64,000 bases of DNA. It comes from Pseudomonas extremaustralis. GTDB taxonomy: Bacteria > Pseudomonadota > Gammaproteobacteria > Pseudomonadales > Pseudomonadaceae. Position numbers and translations under genes: made by a program. Every line of letters starts with the position of its first letter. Within the stretch, counting starts at the first letter, position 1. Below the pieces are notes generated by a model. The model did not search any database. It saw only the letters and a program-made list of their open reading frames with translations, and was not told the origin of the DNA. Positions 55,210 through 64,000 of this stretch are shown here, in pieces. The stretch is from positions 4,634,001 through 4,698,000 of the forward strand of contig NZ_LT629689.1 in NCBI RefSeq assembly GCF_900102035.1, given 5' to 3'.

Positions 55210-55592
55210 TGGAAATCCCGGCCGGCTTGACCCAGAGCGCGTTCAGCGAACTGATCGGTTGCCGCGTGCAGCGCCTTGAGGAAGGCGTTGCCGAGGTGGC
55301 CCTGACCCTGGAGCCGCAGCTGCGCAACCGCGCAGGCAAGCTCCATGGCGGGGCGATTTTCAGCCTGGTGGATATCACCATGGGGCTGGCGTGTTCCAGC
55401 GCCCATGGTTTCGACCGGCAGAGCGCGACCATCGAATGCAAGATCAACTACATCCGCGCCGTGTCCGATGGCGACGTGCTGTGCACCTCCCGCGTGATTC
55501 ATGCGGGGCGGCGCACCATGGTGGTGGAAGCCGATGTGCACCAGGACGACAAACTCGTCGCAAAAGCACAAGGCACCTTCGCTGTCCTATAG
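55209..55592 (+). CDS. PaaI-type hotdog thioesterase
   Basis: The protein has 127 residues. The PaaI/YdiI signature is NRAGKLHGGAIFSLVDITMG, with the substrate-binding loop following (CSSAHGFDRQSATIECKINY). It probably hydrolyses aromatic or acyl-CoA. It is translationally coupled to tex (the tex stop TGA and this ATG share one base). The next 214 bases to gshA hold the gshA promoter. Confidence 0.9.
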   Translation: MEIPAGLTQSAFSELIGCRVQRLEEGVAEVALTLEPQLRNRAGKLHGGAIFSLVDITMGLACSSAHGFDRQSATIECKINYIRAVSDGDVLCTSRVIHAGRRTMVVEADVHQDDKLVAKAQGTFAVL

Positions 55593-55806
55593 CTCCCTGC
55601 CCTCGATTTGAGTTAATTTCGGCGCTGCGATAACGGCGTCGGAATTTTCCTGCTGCGCTGTAGCCCAATTCATGGAGTGAAGCCGGCTTTTTCAAAGCGG
55701 GTCAAATCGACTCAAAACCAGGCGATCACGCCAGTTTTAACTTCACCCTTGTAGACCGTCTTGACCACCCCCATATTGGGGCGACTGACGCGTGAAGGAA
55801 TCCAAC

Positions 55807-57390
55807 TTGAGCGAACTTCTCAACCGCCGCCTGGCCCTGCTCGGCAAGCGCGAACACCTCTCCCTGCTAGAGCACTGCTTGCATGGCATCGAGCGTGAAT
55901 GCCTACGTGTCACCAGTGAAGGTCGGTTGGCGCAAACGCCACACCCCGAAGCCCTGGGTGCTGCGCTGACCCATGAACAGATCACCACCGACTACTCCGA
56001 ATCGCTGCTGGAGTTCATCACCCCAGCCTTGCCCGACCCGGCCGATACCCTGAGCAGCCTGGACAAGATCCATCGCTTCGCCTATTCCAAGCTCGGCAGC
56101 GAATACCTGTGGAGCCCGTCGATGCCGTGCCCATTGCCGGCCGAGGAAGACATCCCGATTGCCTACTACGGCACCTCCAATATCGGACAGCTCAAGTACG
56201 TGTATCGCAAGGGCCTGGCCCTGCGGTACGGCAAGACCATGCAGTGCATCGCTGGCATCCACTACAACTTTTCCCTGCCGGAACAGCTGTGGCCGCTGCT
56301 CAAGGAAGCCGAAGGGTTCGTCGGCACCGACCGCGACTATCAGTCGGACGCCTATATCGCGCTGATCCGAAACTTCCGCCGCTACAGCTGGCTGCTGATG
56401 TACCTGTTCGGCGCCTCGCCGGCCCTGGACGCCGGTTTCCTGCGCGGGCGCTCGCACCAGTTGGAAGTGCTCGACGCCGATACCCTGTACCTGCCCTACG
56501 CCACCAGCCTGCGCATGAGCGACCTGGGTTACCAGAGCAACGCCCAGGCCGGCCTGACGCCGTGCTACAACGACCTGGCCAGCTACACCGACAGCCTGCG
56601 CACCGCAGTGGCAACGCCCTACGCGCCGTATGTCGAAATCGGCACCCACAAGGATGGTGAGTGGGTGCAGCTCAACACCAACATCCTGCAGATCGAAAAC
56701 GAGTACTACTCCAACATCCGCCCCAAACGCGTGACCTACACCGGCGAGCGGCCGATCCAGGCGCTGATGGCCCGCGGCATCCAGTACATCGAAGTGCGTT
56801 GCCTGGATATCAACCCGTTCCTGCCGATGGGTATCGATCTGCAGGAGTCGCGGTTCCTCGACGCCTTCCTGCTCTACTGCGCGCTGAACGACAGCCCGCA
56901 GTTCGCCGACAACGAGTGCCGCAACGCCACGTCCAACTTCCTCAGTGTGGTCAAGGAAGGCCGACGCCCAGGCCTGCAATTGCAGCGCAAGGGCCAAGCG
57001 GTGGACCTGAAGGAATGGGCCACCGATCTGCTGGAAAAGATCGCCCCGTTGGCCGCCCTGCTCGACCAGAGCCATGGCATGACCGAACACAGCCAGGCGC
57101 TGGACGCTCAGTTGGCCAAGGTCAACGACCCGTCCCTGACGCCATCGGCCCAGGTGTTGGCGGCGATGGCCGAGCGCAAAGAAAGTTTTGCGCAATTCTC
57201 TCTGCACCAGAGCGAGGTGCACGCCGAGCATTTCCGCCGCGAGCCTTTGCCGGCCCAAGAGCAGGCACGCTTTGAAGAGCTGGCGCGCACGTCCCTGGCG
57301 CAACAGGCGGAGCTGGAGCAGAACGAAGTGGGCGATTTCGATGTATTCGTCGGCTCGTACCAGGCCAGCATCCTCGCCATCAGTAACTAA
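55807..57390 (+). CDS. gshA: Glutamate-cysteine ligase
   Basis: The protein has 527 residues. It performs the first, rate-limiting step of glutathione synthesis, joining Glu and Cys. Family blocks are [47 protein letters not shown] and [17 protein letters not shown]. The best start is TTG at 55807 ([13 protein letters not shown]), preceded by AAGGA seven bases away and equal to the known P. aeruginosa start. A GTG at 55792 would add five residues and use that ribosome site as coding sequence. A weak start codon may limit expression. Confidence 0.94.
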   Translation: MSELLNRRLALLGKREHLSLLEHCLHGIERECLRVTSEGRLAQTPHPEALGAALTHEQITTDYSESLLEFITPALPDPADTLSSLDKIHRFAYSKLGSEYLWSPSMPCPLPAEEDIPIAYYGTSNIGQLKYVYRKGLALRYGKTMQCIAGIHYNFSLPEQLWPLLKEAEGFVGTDRDYQSDAYIALIRNFRRYSWLLMYLFGASPALDAGFLRGRSHQLEVLDADTLYLPYATSLRMSDLGYQSNAQAGLTPCYNDLASYTDSLRTAVATPYAPYVEIGTHKDGEWVQLNTNILQIENEYYSNIRPKRVTYTGERPIQALMARGIQYIEVRCLDINPFLPMGIDLQESRFLDAFLLYCALNDSPQFADNECRNATSNFLSVVKEGRRPGLQLQRKGQAVDLKEWATDLLEKIAPLAALLDQSHGMTEHSQALDAQLAKVNDPSLTPSAQVLAAMAERKESFAQFSLHQSEVHAEHFRREPLPAQEQARFEELARTSLAQQAELEQNEVGDFDVFVGSYQASILAISN

Positions 57391-57413
57391 GGACCTGCTC
57401 GGTCCCCTGTTAG

Positions 57414-57476
57414 CTGTGGATCAGTCACTGATGGGTTGACTGACCCACCGCTATCGGGAGCAAGCCCCCTCCCACA
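57414..57476. repeat. Half REPIN
   Basis: The right arm (CGGGAGCAAGCCCCCTCCCA) and the spacer (GACTGACCCACCGCTAT) are kept, but the left arm is reduced to GCTGTGGATCAGTCA. The repeat is eroded and lies between gshA and tauA. The remaining bases to 57615 carry A/T-rich sequence with the tau promoter, in which I find no certain hexamers. Confidence 0.75.
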
Positions 57477-57615
57477 TTTGCCCTCATCCAGTTCAAGATT
57501 GGCTTCAACCTTTCTCCTCATAAGCTAATGCGAAAATGTTATTTATTTTCGGATTCTTAGATCATTTAGTCTCCTCACATGCCGACCCTCGGCCGCTTGA
57601 TTGAGGAGCTTCCCC

Positions 57616-58593
57616 TTGAAACTGCTGACCCCTCTGCGCCTCTTGGCCGCATTGTCGCTGGCCGGTGCCAGCCTGTTTGCCCAGGCGGCGGATGTGACCA
57701 TCGCCTACCAGACCACCGTAGACCCGGCCAAAGTCGCCCAGGCCGACGGTGCGTATGAAAAAGCCACTAACGCCAAGATCGACTGGCGCAAATTCGACAA
57801 TGGCGCCGATATCATCGCCGCCATCGCCTCCGGCGACGTACAGATCGGCTACCTCGGTTCCAGCCCACTGACCGCCGCCATCACTCGCAAGGTGCCGGTG
57901 CAAACCTTCCTCGTCGCCACTCAGATCGGCGGTGCCGAAGCCCTGGTGGTGCGCGACGGTTCGGGGATCAACGGCCCGCAGGACCTGATCGGTAAGAAAG
58001 TCGCCGTACCGTTCGTGTCCACCGGTCACTACAGCCTGCTGGCCGCACTGAAGCACTGGAACATCGACCCGTCGAAAGTGACCATCCTCAACCTCGCACC
58101 GCCAGCGATCATCGCCGCCTGGAAACGTGGCGATATCGACGCCACCTACGTGTGGGACCCGGCCCTGGGCGTGGCCAAGGAAAACGGCAAGGTGCTGATC
58201 ACTTCCGGCGAACTGGCCAAGTTTGGCGCGCCGACCTTCGATGCGTGGATCGTGCGTAAGGATTTTGCCGAGAAGCACCCGGAAATCGTCAGCACGTTCG
58301 CCAAAGTCACCCTGGATGCCTACGCCGCCTACCGCAAAGACCCACAAGCCTGGCTCGCCGATAAAGGCAACGTCGACAAGTTGGTCAAGCTCTCCGGCGC
58401 CAAGGCCAGTGACATCCCGCTGCTGCTGCAAGGCAACGTCTACCCGCTGGCCGCTGACCAGGTGACGCTGCTGGGCGCACCGACCATCAAGGCCGTGACC
58501 GACACCGCTGCGTTCCTCAAGGAACAAGGCAAGGTCGACGCGGTGCTGCCGGACTACGCCCCTTACGTCAGCGCTAAATTCATCCCCCACTGA
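57616..58593 (+). CDS. tauA: Taurine ABC transporter substrate-binding protein
   Basis: The protein has 325 residues with a signal peptide ([20 protein letters not shown], cut after AQA). The mature protein has the periplasmic binding fold of TauA/SsuA ([40 protein letters not shown]). The best start is TTG 57616, with GAGGAG eight bases before it; an upstream in-frame TTG at 57601 overlaps that site. First gene of tauABCD. Such operons are normally turned on by CysB during sulfate limitation. Confidence 0.93.
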   Translation: MKLLTPLRLLAALSLAGASLFAQAADVTIAYQTTVDPAKVAQADGAYEKATNAKIDWRKFDNGADIIAAIASGDVQIGYLGSSPLTAAITRKVPVQTFLVATQIGGAEALVVRDGSGINGPQDLIGKKVAVPFVSTGHYSLLAALKHWNIDPSKVTILNLAPPAIIAAWKRGDIDATYVWDPALGVAKENGKVLITSGELAKFGAPTFDAWIVRKDFAEKHPEIVSTFAKVTLDAYAAYRKDPQAWLADKGNVDKLVKLSGAKASDIPLLLQGNVYPLAADQVTLLGAPTIKAVTDTAAFLKEQGKVDAVLPDYAPYVSAKFIPH

Positions 58594-58610
58594 TTCAGGA
58601 GTTCATCGCG

Positions 58611-59390
58611 ATGGCCTTGCTACAACTGGAGCGCATCAGCGCACAGTACCCAGGCGCCACAGAACCGGTACTGTCTGACATTTCACTGAACCTTGGGCCC
58701 CAGCAATTGCTGGTGGCCCTCGGCCCGTCCGGCAGTGGCAAAACTTCGTTGTTGAACCTGATCGCCGGCTTTGTCGAACCGTCGGCCGGCCGCATCACCC
58801 TGGATGGTGTGCCGGTCAAAGGCCCCAGCGCCGAACGCGGCGTGGTGTTCCAGGACGACGCCCTGCTGCCCTGGCAGGACGTGCTGGCCAACGTCGGCTT
58901 CGGCCTGGAACTGGCCGGCGTGCCCAAGGCGCAACGCGAAGTGCGCGCCCGGGAAATGCTCGCGCTGGTGGACCTGGCCGGTTTCGACAGTCGGCGCATC
59001 TGGCAACTCTCCGGCGGCCAGAAACAACGCGTCGGCCTGGCCCGTGCGTTGGCCGCCGACCCACGCGTGCTGTTGATGGACGAACCTTTCGGCGCCCTCG
59101 ATGCCTTCACCCGCGAACAGATGCAGGAGCTGTTGCTGCAAGTCTGGCGGCGCACGGCCAAGCCGGTGTTCCTGATTACCCATGACATCGAAGAAGCGGT
59201 ATTCCTCGCCACCGATCTGATCCTGCTGGCGCCCAACCCGGGCCAGATCGTCGAGCGCCTGCACCTGGATTTCGGCCAGCGCTATGCCGCCGGCGAATCG
59301 GCGCGGGCGATCAAGTCCGATCCGCGTTTTATCGAAACCCGCGAACACGTGCTGGGCAAAGTGTTCTCGCAACGGCAGGTGTGCGCATGA
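58611..59390 (+). CDS. tauB: Taurine ABC transporter ATP-binding protein
   Basis: The protein has 259 residues. Walker A is [18 protein letters not shown], the ABC signature [16 protein letters not shown], Walker [17 protein letters not shown] and the switch His in [14 protein letters not shown]. It powers import through TauC. It overlaps tauC by 4 bases. Confidence 0.95.
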   Translation: MALLQLERISAQYPGATEPVLSDISLNLGPQQLLVALGPSGSGKTSLLNLIAGFVEPSAGRITLDGVPVKGPSAERGVVFQDDALLPWQDVLANVGFGLELAGVPKAQREVRAREMLALVDLAGFDSRRIWQLSGGQKQRVGLARALAADPRVLLMDEPFGALDAFTREQMQELLLQVWRRTAKPVFLITHDIEEAVFLATDLILLAPNPGQIVERLHLDFGQRYAAGESARAIKSDPRFIETREHVLGKVFSQRQVCA

Positions 59391-60223
59391 GCAGCTACGA
59401 ACTCCCCGCCACGGCCACCAAGCCGGTGGCGCACGCGGTTATACCGCTGCGGCGCAGCCTGAGCACGCGCTGGATCAGCCTGCTGACCCTGGTGGCCTTG
59501 CTGGCGATCTGGTGGGCGGTGACCGCCACCGGCGTGATCGAACCGCTGTTCCTGCCACCGCCCTCTGCCGTGCTGCAAAAAGCCTGGTTGCTGGCGACCA
59601 CCGGTTACATGGATTCCACCTTGTGGCAGCACTTGGCCGCGAGCCTCAGCCGGATCGGCCTGGGCCTGGGCTTTGCGGTCCTGACCGCCGTGCCGGTGGG
59701 CATCGCCATCGGTGCCAATCGCGTCGCCCGGGGCATTCTCGACCCGCTGATCGAGTTCTACCGGCCGATTCCGCCCCTGGCGTATCTGCCGTTGATCGTG
59801 ATCTGGTGCGGCATCGGCGAGCTGTCCAAAGTGCTGCTGATTTACCTGGCGATCTTTGCCCCGATTGCCATCGCGACGGCGACCGGCGTGCGCACCGTCG
59901 ACCCGGCCAAGCTGCGTGCGGCGCAGTCATTGGGCGCCAGCCGCGCCCAGTTGATTCGCCATGTGATCCTGCCCAGCGCCCTGCCCGACATCCTCACCGG
60001 CGTGCGCATCGGCCTGGGCGTGGGCTGGTCGACCCTGGTCGCCGCCGAGCTGATCGCCGCCACCCGCGGCCTGGGCTTCATGGTGCAGTCGGCGGCGCAG
60101 TTCCTGGTCACCGATGTGGTGGTGCTGGGAATTCTGGTGATCGCGTTGATCGCCTTCGCCATGGAGATGGGCCTGCGTGCCCTGCAGCGTAAATTGGTGC
60201 CCTGGCATGGCCAGGCACATTAA
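59387..60223 (+). CDS. tauC: Taurine ABC transporter permease
   Basis: The protein has 278 residues with about six spans. The EAA loop lies in [20 protein letters not shown], typical of the nitrate/sulfonate/taurine permeases. The start is ATG 59387, overlapping the tauB stop; an in-frame GTG lies two codons upstream. tauD begins 11 bases after its stop. Confidence 0.94.
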   Translation: MSSYELPATATKPVAHAVIPLRRSLSTRWISLLTLVALLAIWWAVTATGVIEPLFLPPPSAVLQKAWLLATTGYMDSTLWQHLAASLSRIGLGLGFAVLTAVPVGIAIGANRVARGILDPLIEFYRPIPPLAYLPLIVIWCGIGELSKVLLIYLAIFAPIAIATATGVRTVDPAKLRAAQSLGASRAQLIRHVILPSALPDILTGVRIGLGVGWSTLVAAELIAATRGLGFMVQSAAQFLVTDVVVLGILVIALIAFAMEMGLRALQRKLVPWHGQAH

Positions 60224-60234
60224 GTGAGAACCCC

Positions 60235-61071
60235 ATGAGCAGCCTGACCGTTACGCCATTAAGCACCGCCCTGGGCGCCCAAATCAGTGGCGTCGATATC
60301 ACCCAGCCGCTGAACCTCGAACAGCGCGACGCCATCGAACAGGCGTTACTGACGCATTCGGTGCTGTTCTTTCGCGACCAGCCGATCACCCCGCAACAAC
60401 AGGCGCGGTTCGCGGCTGATTTCGGTGACCTGCACATCCACCCGATCTACCCCAACGTGCCGGAACAGCCCGAAGTGCTGATCCTCGACACCGCCGTCAC
60501 CGACGTGCGCGACAACGCGGTGTGGCACACCGACGTGACCTTCCTGCCCACCCCGGCCCTCGGCGCGGTGCTCAGTGCCAAGCTGTTGCCGGCGTTCGGC
60601 GGCGATACGTTGTGGGCCAGTGGCATCGCGGCATACGAGGCGTTGTCCGCGCCGCTCAAGCGCCTGCTCAACGGGCTGACCGCCACCCACGATTTCACCA
60701 AGTCCTTCCCGCTGGAGCGCTTTGGCAACACCGCCGAAGACCTGGCGCGCTGGGAAGAAACCCGCAAGAAAAACCCGCCGCTGTCGCACCCGGTGGTGCG
60801 CACGCATCCGGTGAGCGGGCGCAAGTCGCTGTTTGTCAGTGAGGGCTTCACCACCAAGATCAACGAACTGGAACCGGCGGAAAGCGAGGCGATCTTGAAG
60901 CTGCTGTTCGCCCACGCGACACGCCCTGAGTTCACGATTCGCTGGCGCTGGCAAGAGAATGACGTGGCGTTCTGGGATAACCGCGTGACCCAGCACTACG
61001 CGGTGGATGACTACCGGCCGCAGCGGCGGGTGATGCATCGAGCGACGATTCTGGGCGACGTGCCGTTCTAA
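60235..61071 (+). CDS. tauD: Taurine dioxygenase
   Basis: This 278-residue Fe(II)/2-oxoglutarate enzyme releases sulfite from taurine. The iron ligands are H98 and D100 (VWHTDVTF) and H254 ([10 protein letters not shown]); the 2-oxoglutarate Arg is about R269 (RRVMHRATI). It ends the operon and is followed by a REP unit. Confidence 0.95.
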   Translation: MSSLTVTPLSTALGAQISGVDITQPLNLEQRDAIEQALLTHSVLFFRDQPITPQQQARFAADFGDLHIHPIYPNVPEQPEVLILDTAVTDVRDNAVWHTDVTFLPTPALGAVLSAKLLPAFGGDTLWASGIAAYEALSAPLKRLLNGLTATHDFTKSFPLERFGNTAEDLARWEETRKKNPPLSHPVVRTHPVSGRKSLFVSEGFTTKINELEPAESEAILKLLFAHATRPEFTIRWRWQENDVAFWDNRVTQHYAVDDYRPQRRVMHRATILGDVPF

Positions 61072-61098
61072 TGTGGGAGGGAGCAAGCCCCCTCCCAG
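61072..61098. repeat. Single REP hairpin after tauD
   Basis: TGTGGGAGGG and CCCCTCCCA flank AGCAAGC, directly after the tauD stop codon. It lies between the convergent tauD and aldo/keto reductase genes. Confidence 0.75.
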
Positions 61099-61118
61099 AT
61101 TGACCAAGGCGTGCCGGG

Positions 61119-62156
61119 TTATTCAGCAGTGGATGGCTTTTCCCACAGGTTGATCCCACCTTCCAACGCGAACCGATCGATCTCCGCCAATTCCTCGGCG
61201 GTGAAGCTCAGGTTCTGCAATGCCCCGACGTTCTCGATGATCTGCTCCGGCCGGCTGGCGCCGATCAGTGCGCTGGTCACCCGTGGATCGCGCAGGGTCC
61301 AGGCCAGGGCCAGTTGCGCCAGGCTCTGGCCGCGACGCTTGGCGATTTCGTTCAATGCACGCACGTGGGCGATGTTGGTTTCGGACAGGTGCTTGGCCTG
61401 CAACGAACCACCGCCCGGACGGTTGACCCGTGCATCGGCCGGTACGCCATTGAGGTACTTGTCGGTGAGCAATCCCTGGGCCAGCGGTGTAAATGCGATC
61501 ACCCCGGCGCCAAGTGCTTCGGTGGTGTCCAGCAGGTCTTTTTCCACCCAGCGGTTGAGCAGGTTGTAGGCCGGTTGGTGGATCAGCAGCGGCACTTTCC
61601 ACTCGTTGAGCAGGGCCGCGATTTCGCGGGTTTTCACCCCGGAGTAAGACGAGATGCCGATGTACAACGCCTTGCCCTGTTGCACGGCGGTGGCGAGGGC
61701 GCTGGCGGTTTCTTCCAGGGGCGTGTCGGCGTCGAAGCGGTGCGAGTAGAAAATATCCACATAGTCGACGCCCAGGCGTTGCAGGCTCTGGTCCAGGCTT
61801 GCCAGCACATATTTGCGCGAGCCGCCGCCCTGGCCGTAAGGGCCCGGCCACATGTCCCAGCCGGCCTTGCTGGAGATGATCAGTTCGTCGCGGTAGCTCT
61901 TGAAGTCTTCGCGCAGCAACCGGCCGAAGTTGATCTCGGCGCTGCCGTAGGGCGGGCCGTAGTTGTTGGCCAGGTCGAAGTGGTTGATTCCCAGGTCGAA
62001 CGCCGTGCGCAGCAGGGCGCGCTGGGTGTCGATCGGGGTGCTGTCGCCAAAGTTGTGCCACAGCCCCAGGGACAGTGCCGGTAGCACCAGTCCACTGCGG
62101 CCTACGCGGCGATAGGGAATAGATTCATAGCGGTTTTCGGCAGCAATGTAAGTCAT
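61119..62156 (-). CDS. Aldo/keto reductase of the YghZ/MgrA type
   Basis: The protein has 345 residues with a TIM barrel. The family blocks are GLWHNFGDSTPIDTQRALLR, HFDLANNYGPPYGSAE (catalytic Asp and Tyr), LIISSKAGWDMWPGPYGQGG (Lys) and DIFYSHRFDADTPLEET (His). MgrA/YghZ reduces L-glyceraldehyde 3-phosphate and methylglyoxal, and relatives modify potassium channels. The gene is probably a single unit; 107 bases separate it from the porin. Confidence 0.92.
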   Translation of the reverse strand: MTYIAAENRYESIPYRRVGRSGLVLPALSLGLWHNFGDSTPIDTQRALLRTAFDLGINHFDLANNYGPPYGSAEINFGRLLREDFKSYRDELIISSKAGWDMWPGPYGQGGGSRKYVLASLDQSLQRLGVDYVDIFYSHRFDADTPLEETASALATAVQQGKALYIGISSYSGVKTREIAALLNEWKVPLLIHQPAYNLLNRWVEKDLLDTTEALGAGVIAFTPLAQGLLTDKYLNGVPADARVNRPGGGSLQAKHLSETNIAHVRALNEIAKRRGQSLAQLALAWTLRDPRVTSALIGASRPEQIIENVGALQNLSFTAEELAEIDRFALEGGINLWEKPSTAE

Positions 62157-62183
62157 CGAATCCTCTCTTGGACGTAGGCAAAT

Positions 62184-62215
62184 AAGGCCTGGAAATAAGG
62201 TTATTCCCAGGCCTT
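62184..62215 (-). terminator. Terminator-like hairpin downstream of the second oprD gene
   Basis: AAGGCCTGGAAATAA and TTATTCCCAGGCCTT form a long near-perfect stem 48 bases past the porin stop. T-runs are weak on the minus strand. It sits between the porin and the upstream region of the aldo/keto reductase gene. Confidence 0.65.
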
Positions 62216-62263
62216 CTAACCAGCTGAATCGCTTAAGTCGCCCGTCCGTTTTACAGCAATTTC

Positions 62264-63613
62264 CTACCAGAGTGGAACGACATAGCTGACATAAAAGCGG
62301 TTTTCATCCTGCACGGTAGCGCCGGTAATTTCCGGGCTGGCATGGGCGTTTTTCCAGCTCACGCCGAGGCCCTTGAGGGTACCGGTGGGAACTTGATAGG
62401 CCACGGCCACGTTGCGTTCCCACTCGCTGGTGGTGCCCTGAGCGGTGCGGATGTCATCGCCATGGGCGTAGGCGGCGGAGAAGGTCAGGCCGGTGAGACC
62501 GATTTTGCCGAAGTCATATTTGTACTGCGCCAGCCAGGTGCGTTCGCCCGCGTGCTGGAATTTGTTCAGTTGCATGTTGGTCAGCGCCGGGGTGTCGGCG
62601 CCCGAACCCGGACCTTGGCGGGCATCACCGCTGTTCAGGCCGGAGTCGAGGTACGGAAAGTCGCTCTCGCCGCTGTTTTTCTGAATCCCGAGGCCGACGG
62701 TGTGACCGTTCAGGCTGTAGCTTTCCAGCAGGCTGATGGTGGACTGGTTGATGCGCCCTTTGTTCACGCCGTCGCCGTAGGAGCCGGCTGCCGCATAGTT
62801 CTTGTCGCCATCGGCGTTGCCGCCCACGCCCAGGCTGCGGAATACGCGCACATCGGTGTCGATTGCACCGACCGGCAATGCGTCGTGGTGCTTGGCGCCG
62901 AGGAAGAACTGCTGGTAGTAATCCTCGAGGTTGGAGTACCACAGGCTGACCGTGGTGTTCTGGATGCCGGTGTAGTCCGCGCCGCCGAAGAGGAAGCGAT
63001 CGCTCTCTTTGGTGCCGCCGGCGGTGATCATGCCCTGGTCGCCGGTTTCGTTGCGGATCTTGGTCTTGAAGATATCGCCGCCGGTGAAGGTGAAATCACT
63101 GAGGTCCTTGGACACCAGTTGCACCCCGGTGTTGGTCTGCTGGTACAGGCGACCGTCCGTGTTGGCCAGCAGCGGGTTGTTGCCGTAGAGCGTACCGAGG
63201 CGCAACTCGTCCTTGGCAAAGCGCATCTTGAGCGTTGGGCTGAGTACGCCGAACTGGTCGGCGGATTTGCCGTTATCCAGCGGGAACATGCTGCCGGGGT
63301 AGCGGCCCTGGTGATTCTTGTCGTTGAGGTCGCCGCCCGAATCCAGCTTCAAGCCGTAGAACGCCTGCAGATCCAAGCCGAAGCCAACCGTTCCCTCGGT
63401 GTAGCCGGACTTGAAGTTGAACTCGAAGCCCTGGCCCCAATCCCGAATGCTGTGGGCCTTGGCGCTGCTGCCCACTACGTCACGCCCCTGCTGGTTGAGA
63501 TAGCGATTGAGCAGGGTCACGTCGGCGTGGCTGTCATCGATAAAATCGGCATGGGCGGACAGCATAAAGCTCGCCATGGCGGCTCCCACCACGGGGCTTA
63601 AAAACGTCTTCAT
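62264..63613 (-). CDS. OprD-family outer-membrane porin (second copy)
   Basis: The protein has 449 residues with a signal peptide (MKTFLSPVVGAAMASFMLSA, cut after HA). Family features are DFIDDSHADVTLLNRYLNQQ, YTEGTVGFGLDLQAFYGLKL and a C-terminal NRFYVSYVVPLW ending in an aromatic residue. It is diverged from the copy at 17288-18604, with longer loops. It may be an uptake porin for aromatic acids, betaine-like or other small solutes; the neighbour is a choline transporter, but no link is shown. Confidence 0.9.
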   Translation of the reverse strand: MKTFLSPVVGAAMASFMLSAHADFIDDSHADVTLLNRYLNQQGRDVVGSSAKAHSIRDWGQGFEFNFKSGYTEGTVGFGLDLQAFYGLKLDSGGDLNDKNHQGRYPGSMFPLDNGKSADQFGVLSPTLKMRFAKDELRLGTLYGNNPLLANTDGRLYQQTNTGVQLVSKDLSDFTFTGGDIFKTKIRNETGDQGMITAGGTKESDRFLFGGADYTGIQNTTVSLWYSNLEDYYQQFFLGAKHHDALPVGAIDTDVRVFRSLGVGGNADGDKNYAAAGSYGDGVNKGRINQSTISLLESYSLNGHTVGLGIQKNSGESDFPYLDSGLNSGDARQGPGSGADTPALTNMQLNKFQHAGERTWLAQYKYDFGKIGLTGLTFSAAYAHGDDIRTAQGTTSEWERNVAVAYQVPTGTLKGLGVSWKNAHASPEITGATVQDENRFYVSYVVPLW

Positions 63614-63734
63614 CTGTACCGGTCTCCGTCACTGTTCTGAAATGAAAGCGTCAAACGCTTCACACAATTACGCAGGGCGCATATGACAGTTGCGCGTCAA
63701 AACGGCGCGCGGGCAGATGAAATTAAATTTAAGA

Positions 63735-63757
63735 AAGCCCCGTGGAACGGGGCTTTT
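63735..63757 (-). terminator. Intrinsic terminator of the betT-like gene
   Basis: AAAGCCCCGT, a three-base loop and ACGGGGCTTT form a perfect 10-base stem. It lies 13 bases past the minus-strand stop, and T-rich sequence follows. The bases 63614-63734 between it and the porin start hold the porin promoter; nothing certain is seen there. Confidence 0.85.
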
Positions 63758-63770
63758 CGCCAACGAAGGG

Positions 63771-64000
63771 TCAGCGCACCAGGTGCAGGAACTGCAGGTG
63801 GCGCTCATATTGGTCAAGGATGTCGTTGATGATCTGCTCCTTGGTGTAGCCCACCAGATCGTAGTCCTGACTGCCCTCCCTCAAGTGCACCTCGGCACGG
63901 TAGTAGCGGCGATTGTTGAGCTGTTTTGACCCCATGCCGCCGCGTGCGAACGAGGGCGTGAAATAACCGCGCATCTGCACCTGGTAAACGAACGGGTGCT
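63771..64000 (-). CDS. betT: BCCT-family choline transporter, 3' end only (BetT-like)
   Basis: Only the last 75 residues or so are inside the window; the gene continues beyond 64000. The tail FVYQVQMRGYFTPSFA, then RRYYRAEVHLREGSQDYDLV and GYTKEQIINDILDQYERHLQ, matches the regulatory cytosolic C-terminus of BetT choline transporters from memory. It is not a separate small gene: the frame is open to the window edge and starts upstream. Confidence 0.85.
   Translation of the reverse strand, partial: HPFVYQVQMRGYFTPSFARGGMGSKQLNNRRYYRAEVHLREGSQDYDLVGYTKEQIINDILDQYERHLQFLHLVR

Noticed and set aside
1..64000. CRISPR arrays, tRNA and rRNA genes, complete prophage
   Set aside because: No spaced direct repeats, no cloverleaf or rRNA sequence and no phage structural genes were noticed; apart from the left 3.5 kb and the gene at 19140 the window reads as ordinary core chromosome.

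Overview
This window is core chromosome of a fluorescent pseudomonad, most likely a member of the Pseudomonas fluorescens group. The gene neighbourhoods rmlBACD-dctBD, cysQ-nudE-yrfG, fdhD-ydeP, pckA-hslO-hslR, rimBK, and amgS-amgR-tex-gshA follow, as I remember it, the order seen in P. aeruginosa PA5161-PA5203. The sequence is GC-rich, and REP/REPIN repeats typical of the P. fluorescens group lie between genes. These assignments rest on reading motifs by eye and on recalled family knowledge; no search was run.

Layout. 1-1586 is a scarred accessory patch: an IS3-family element cut by the window edge, the 3' tail of a colicin/pyocin-type immunity gene at its right end, a decayed IS5-family transposase fragment, and one intact immunity gene. 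1711-3516 is a stand-alone DUF262/DUF1524 (GmrSD-like) protein, a candidate defence gene. 3654-16804 is a complete Pel exopolysaccharide operon on the minus strand, transcribed pelX-A-B-C-D-E-F-G and ended by a strong terminator. Its upstream region holds a good sigma70 promoter and three FleQ-like palindromes. 17288-20586 holds an OprD-type porin with an unusual leader, an A/T-richer unknown gene and a small conserved-looking ORF. 20587-24726 holds agmatine deiminase and a large kinase/M23-like/aminotransferase fusion.

24875-31945 is the dTDP-L-rhamnose operon, the dctB-dctD two-component pair and a thioesterase. 32074-44250 is a run of housekeeping and stress genes: cysQ, nudE, yrfG, the LysM/BON protein, a LysR regulator with fdhD and a YdeP-type molybdo-oxidoreductase, a glycine-zipper protein, a thioesterase, a RecQ-family helicase, a yhfG-fic toxin-antitoxin pair and a DUF1493 protein. 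44343-57390 holds pckA, hslO, a PAP2 phosphatase, hslR, a decayed EAL gene in the rimA position, rimB, rimK, amgS/amgR (envZ/ompR), tex, a hotdog thioesterase and gshA. 57616-61071 is a tauABCD taurine operon. The window closes with an aldo/keto reductase, a second OprD porin and the 3' end of a betT-like choline transporter.

The most noteworthy signals are: three FleQ-like boxes, roughly helically phased, one on the -35 of pelX; the eroded rimA in front of intact rimB-rimK; a promoter, short ORF and intrinsic terminator in the leader of the first oprD gene; and the nested IS/immunity debris at the left edge.
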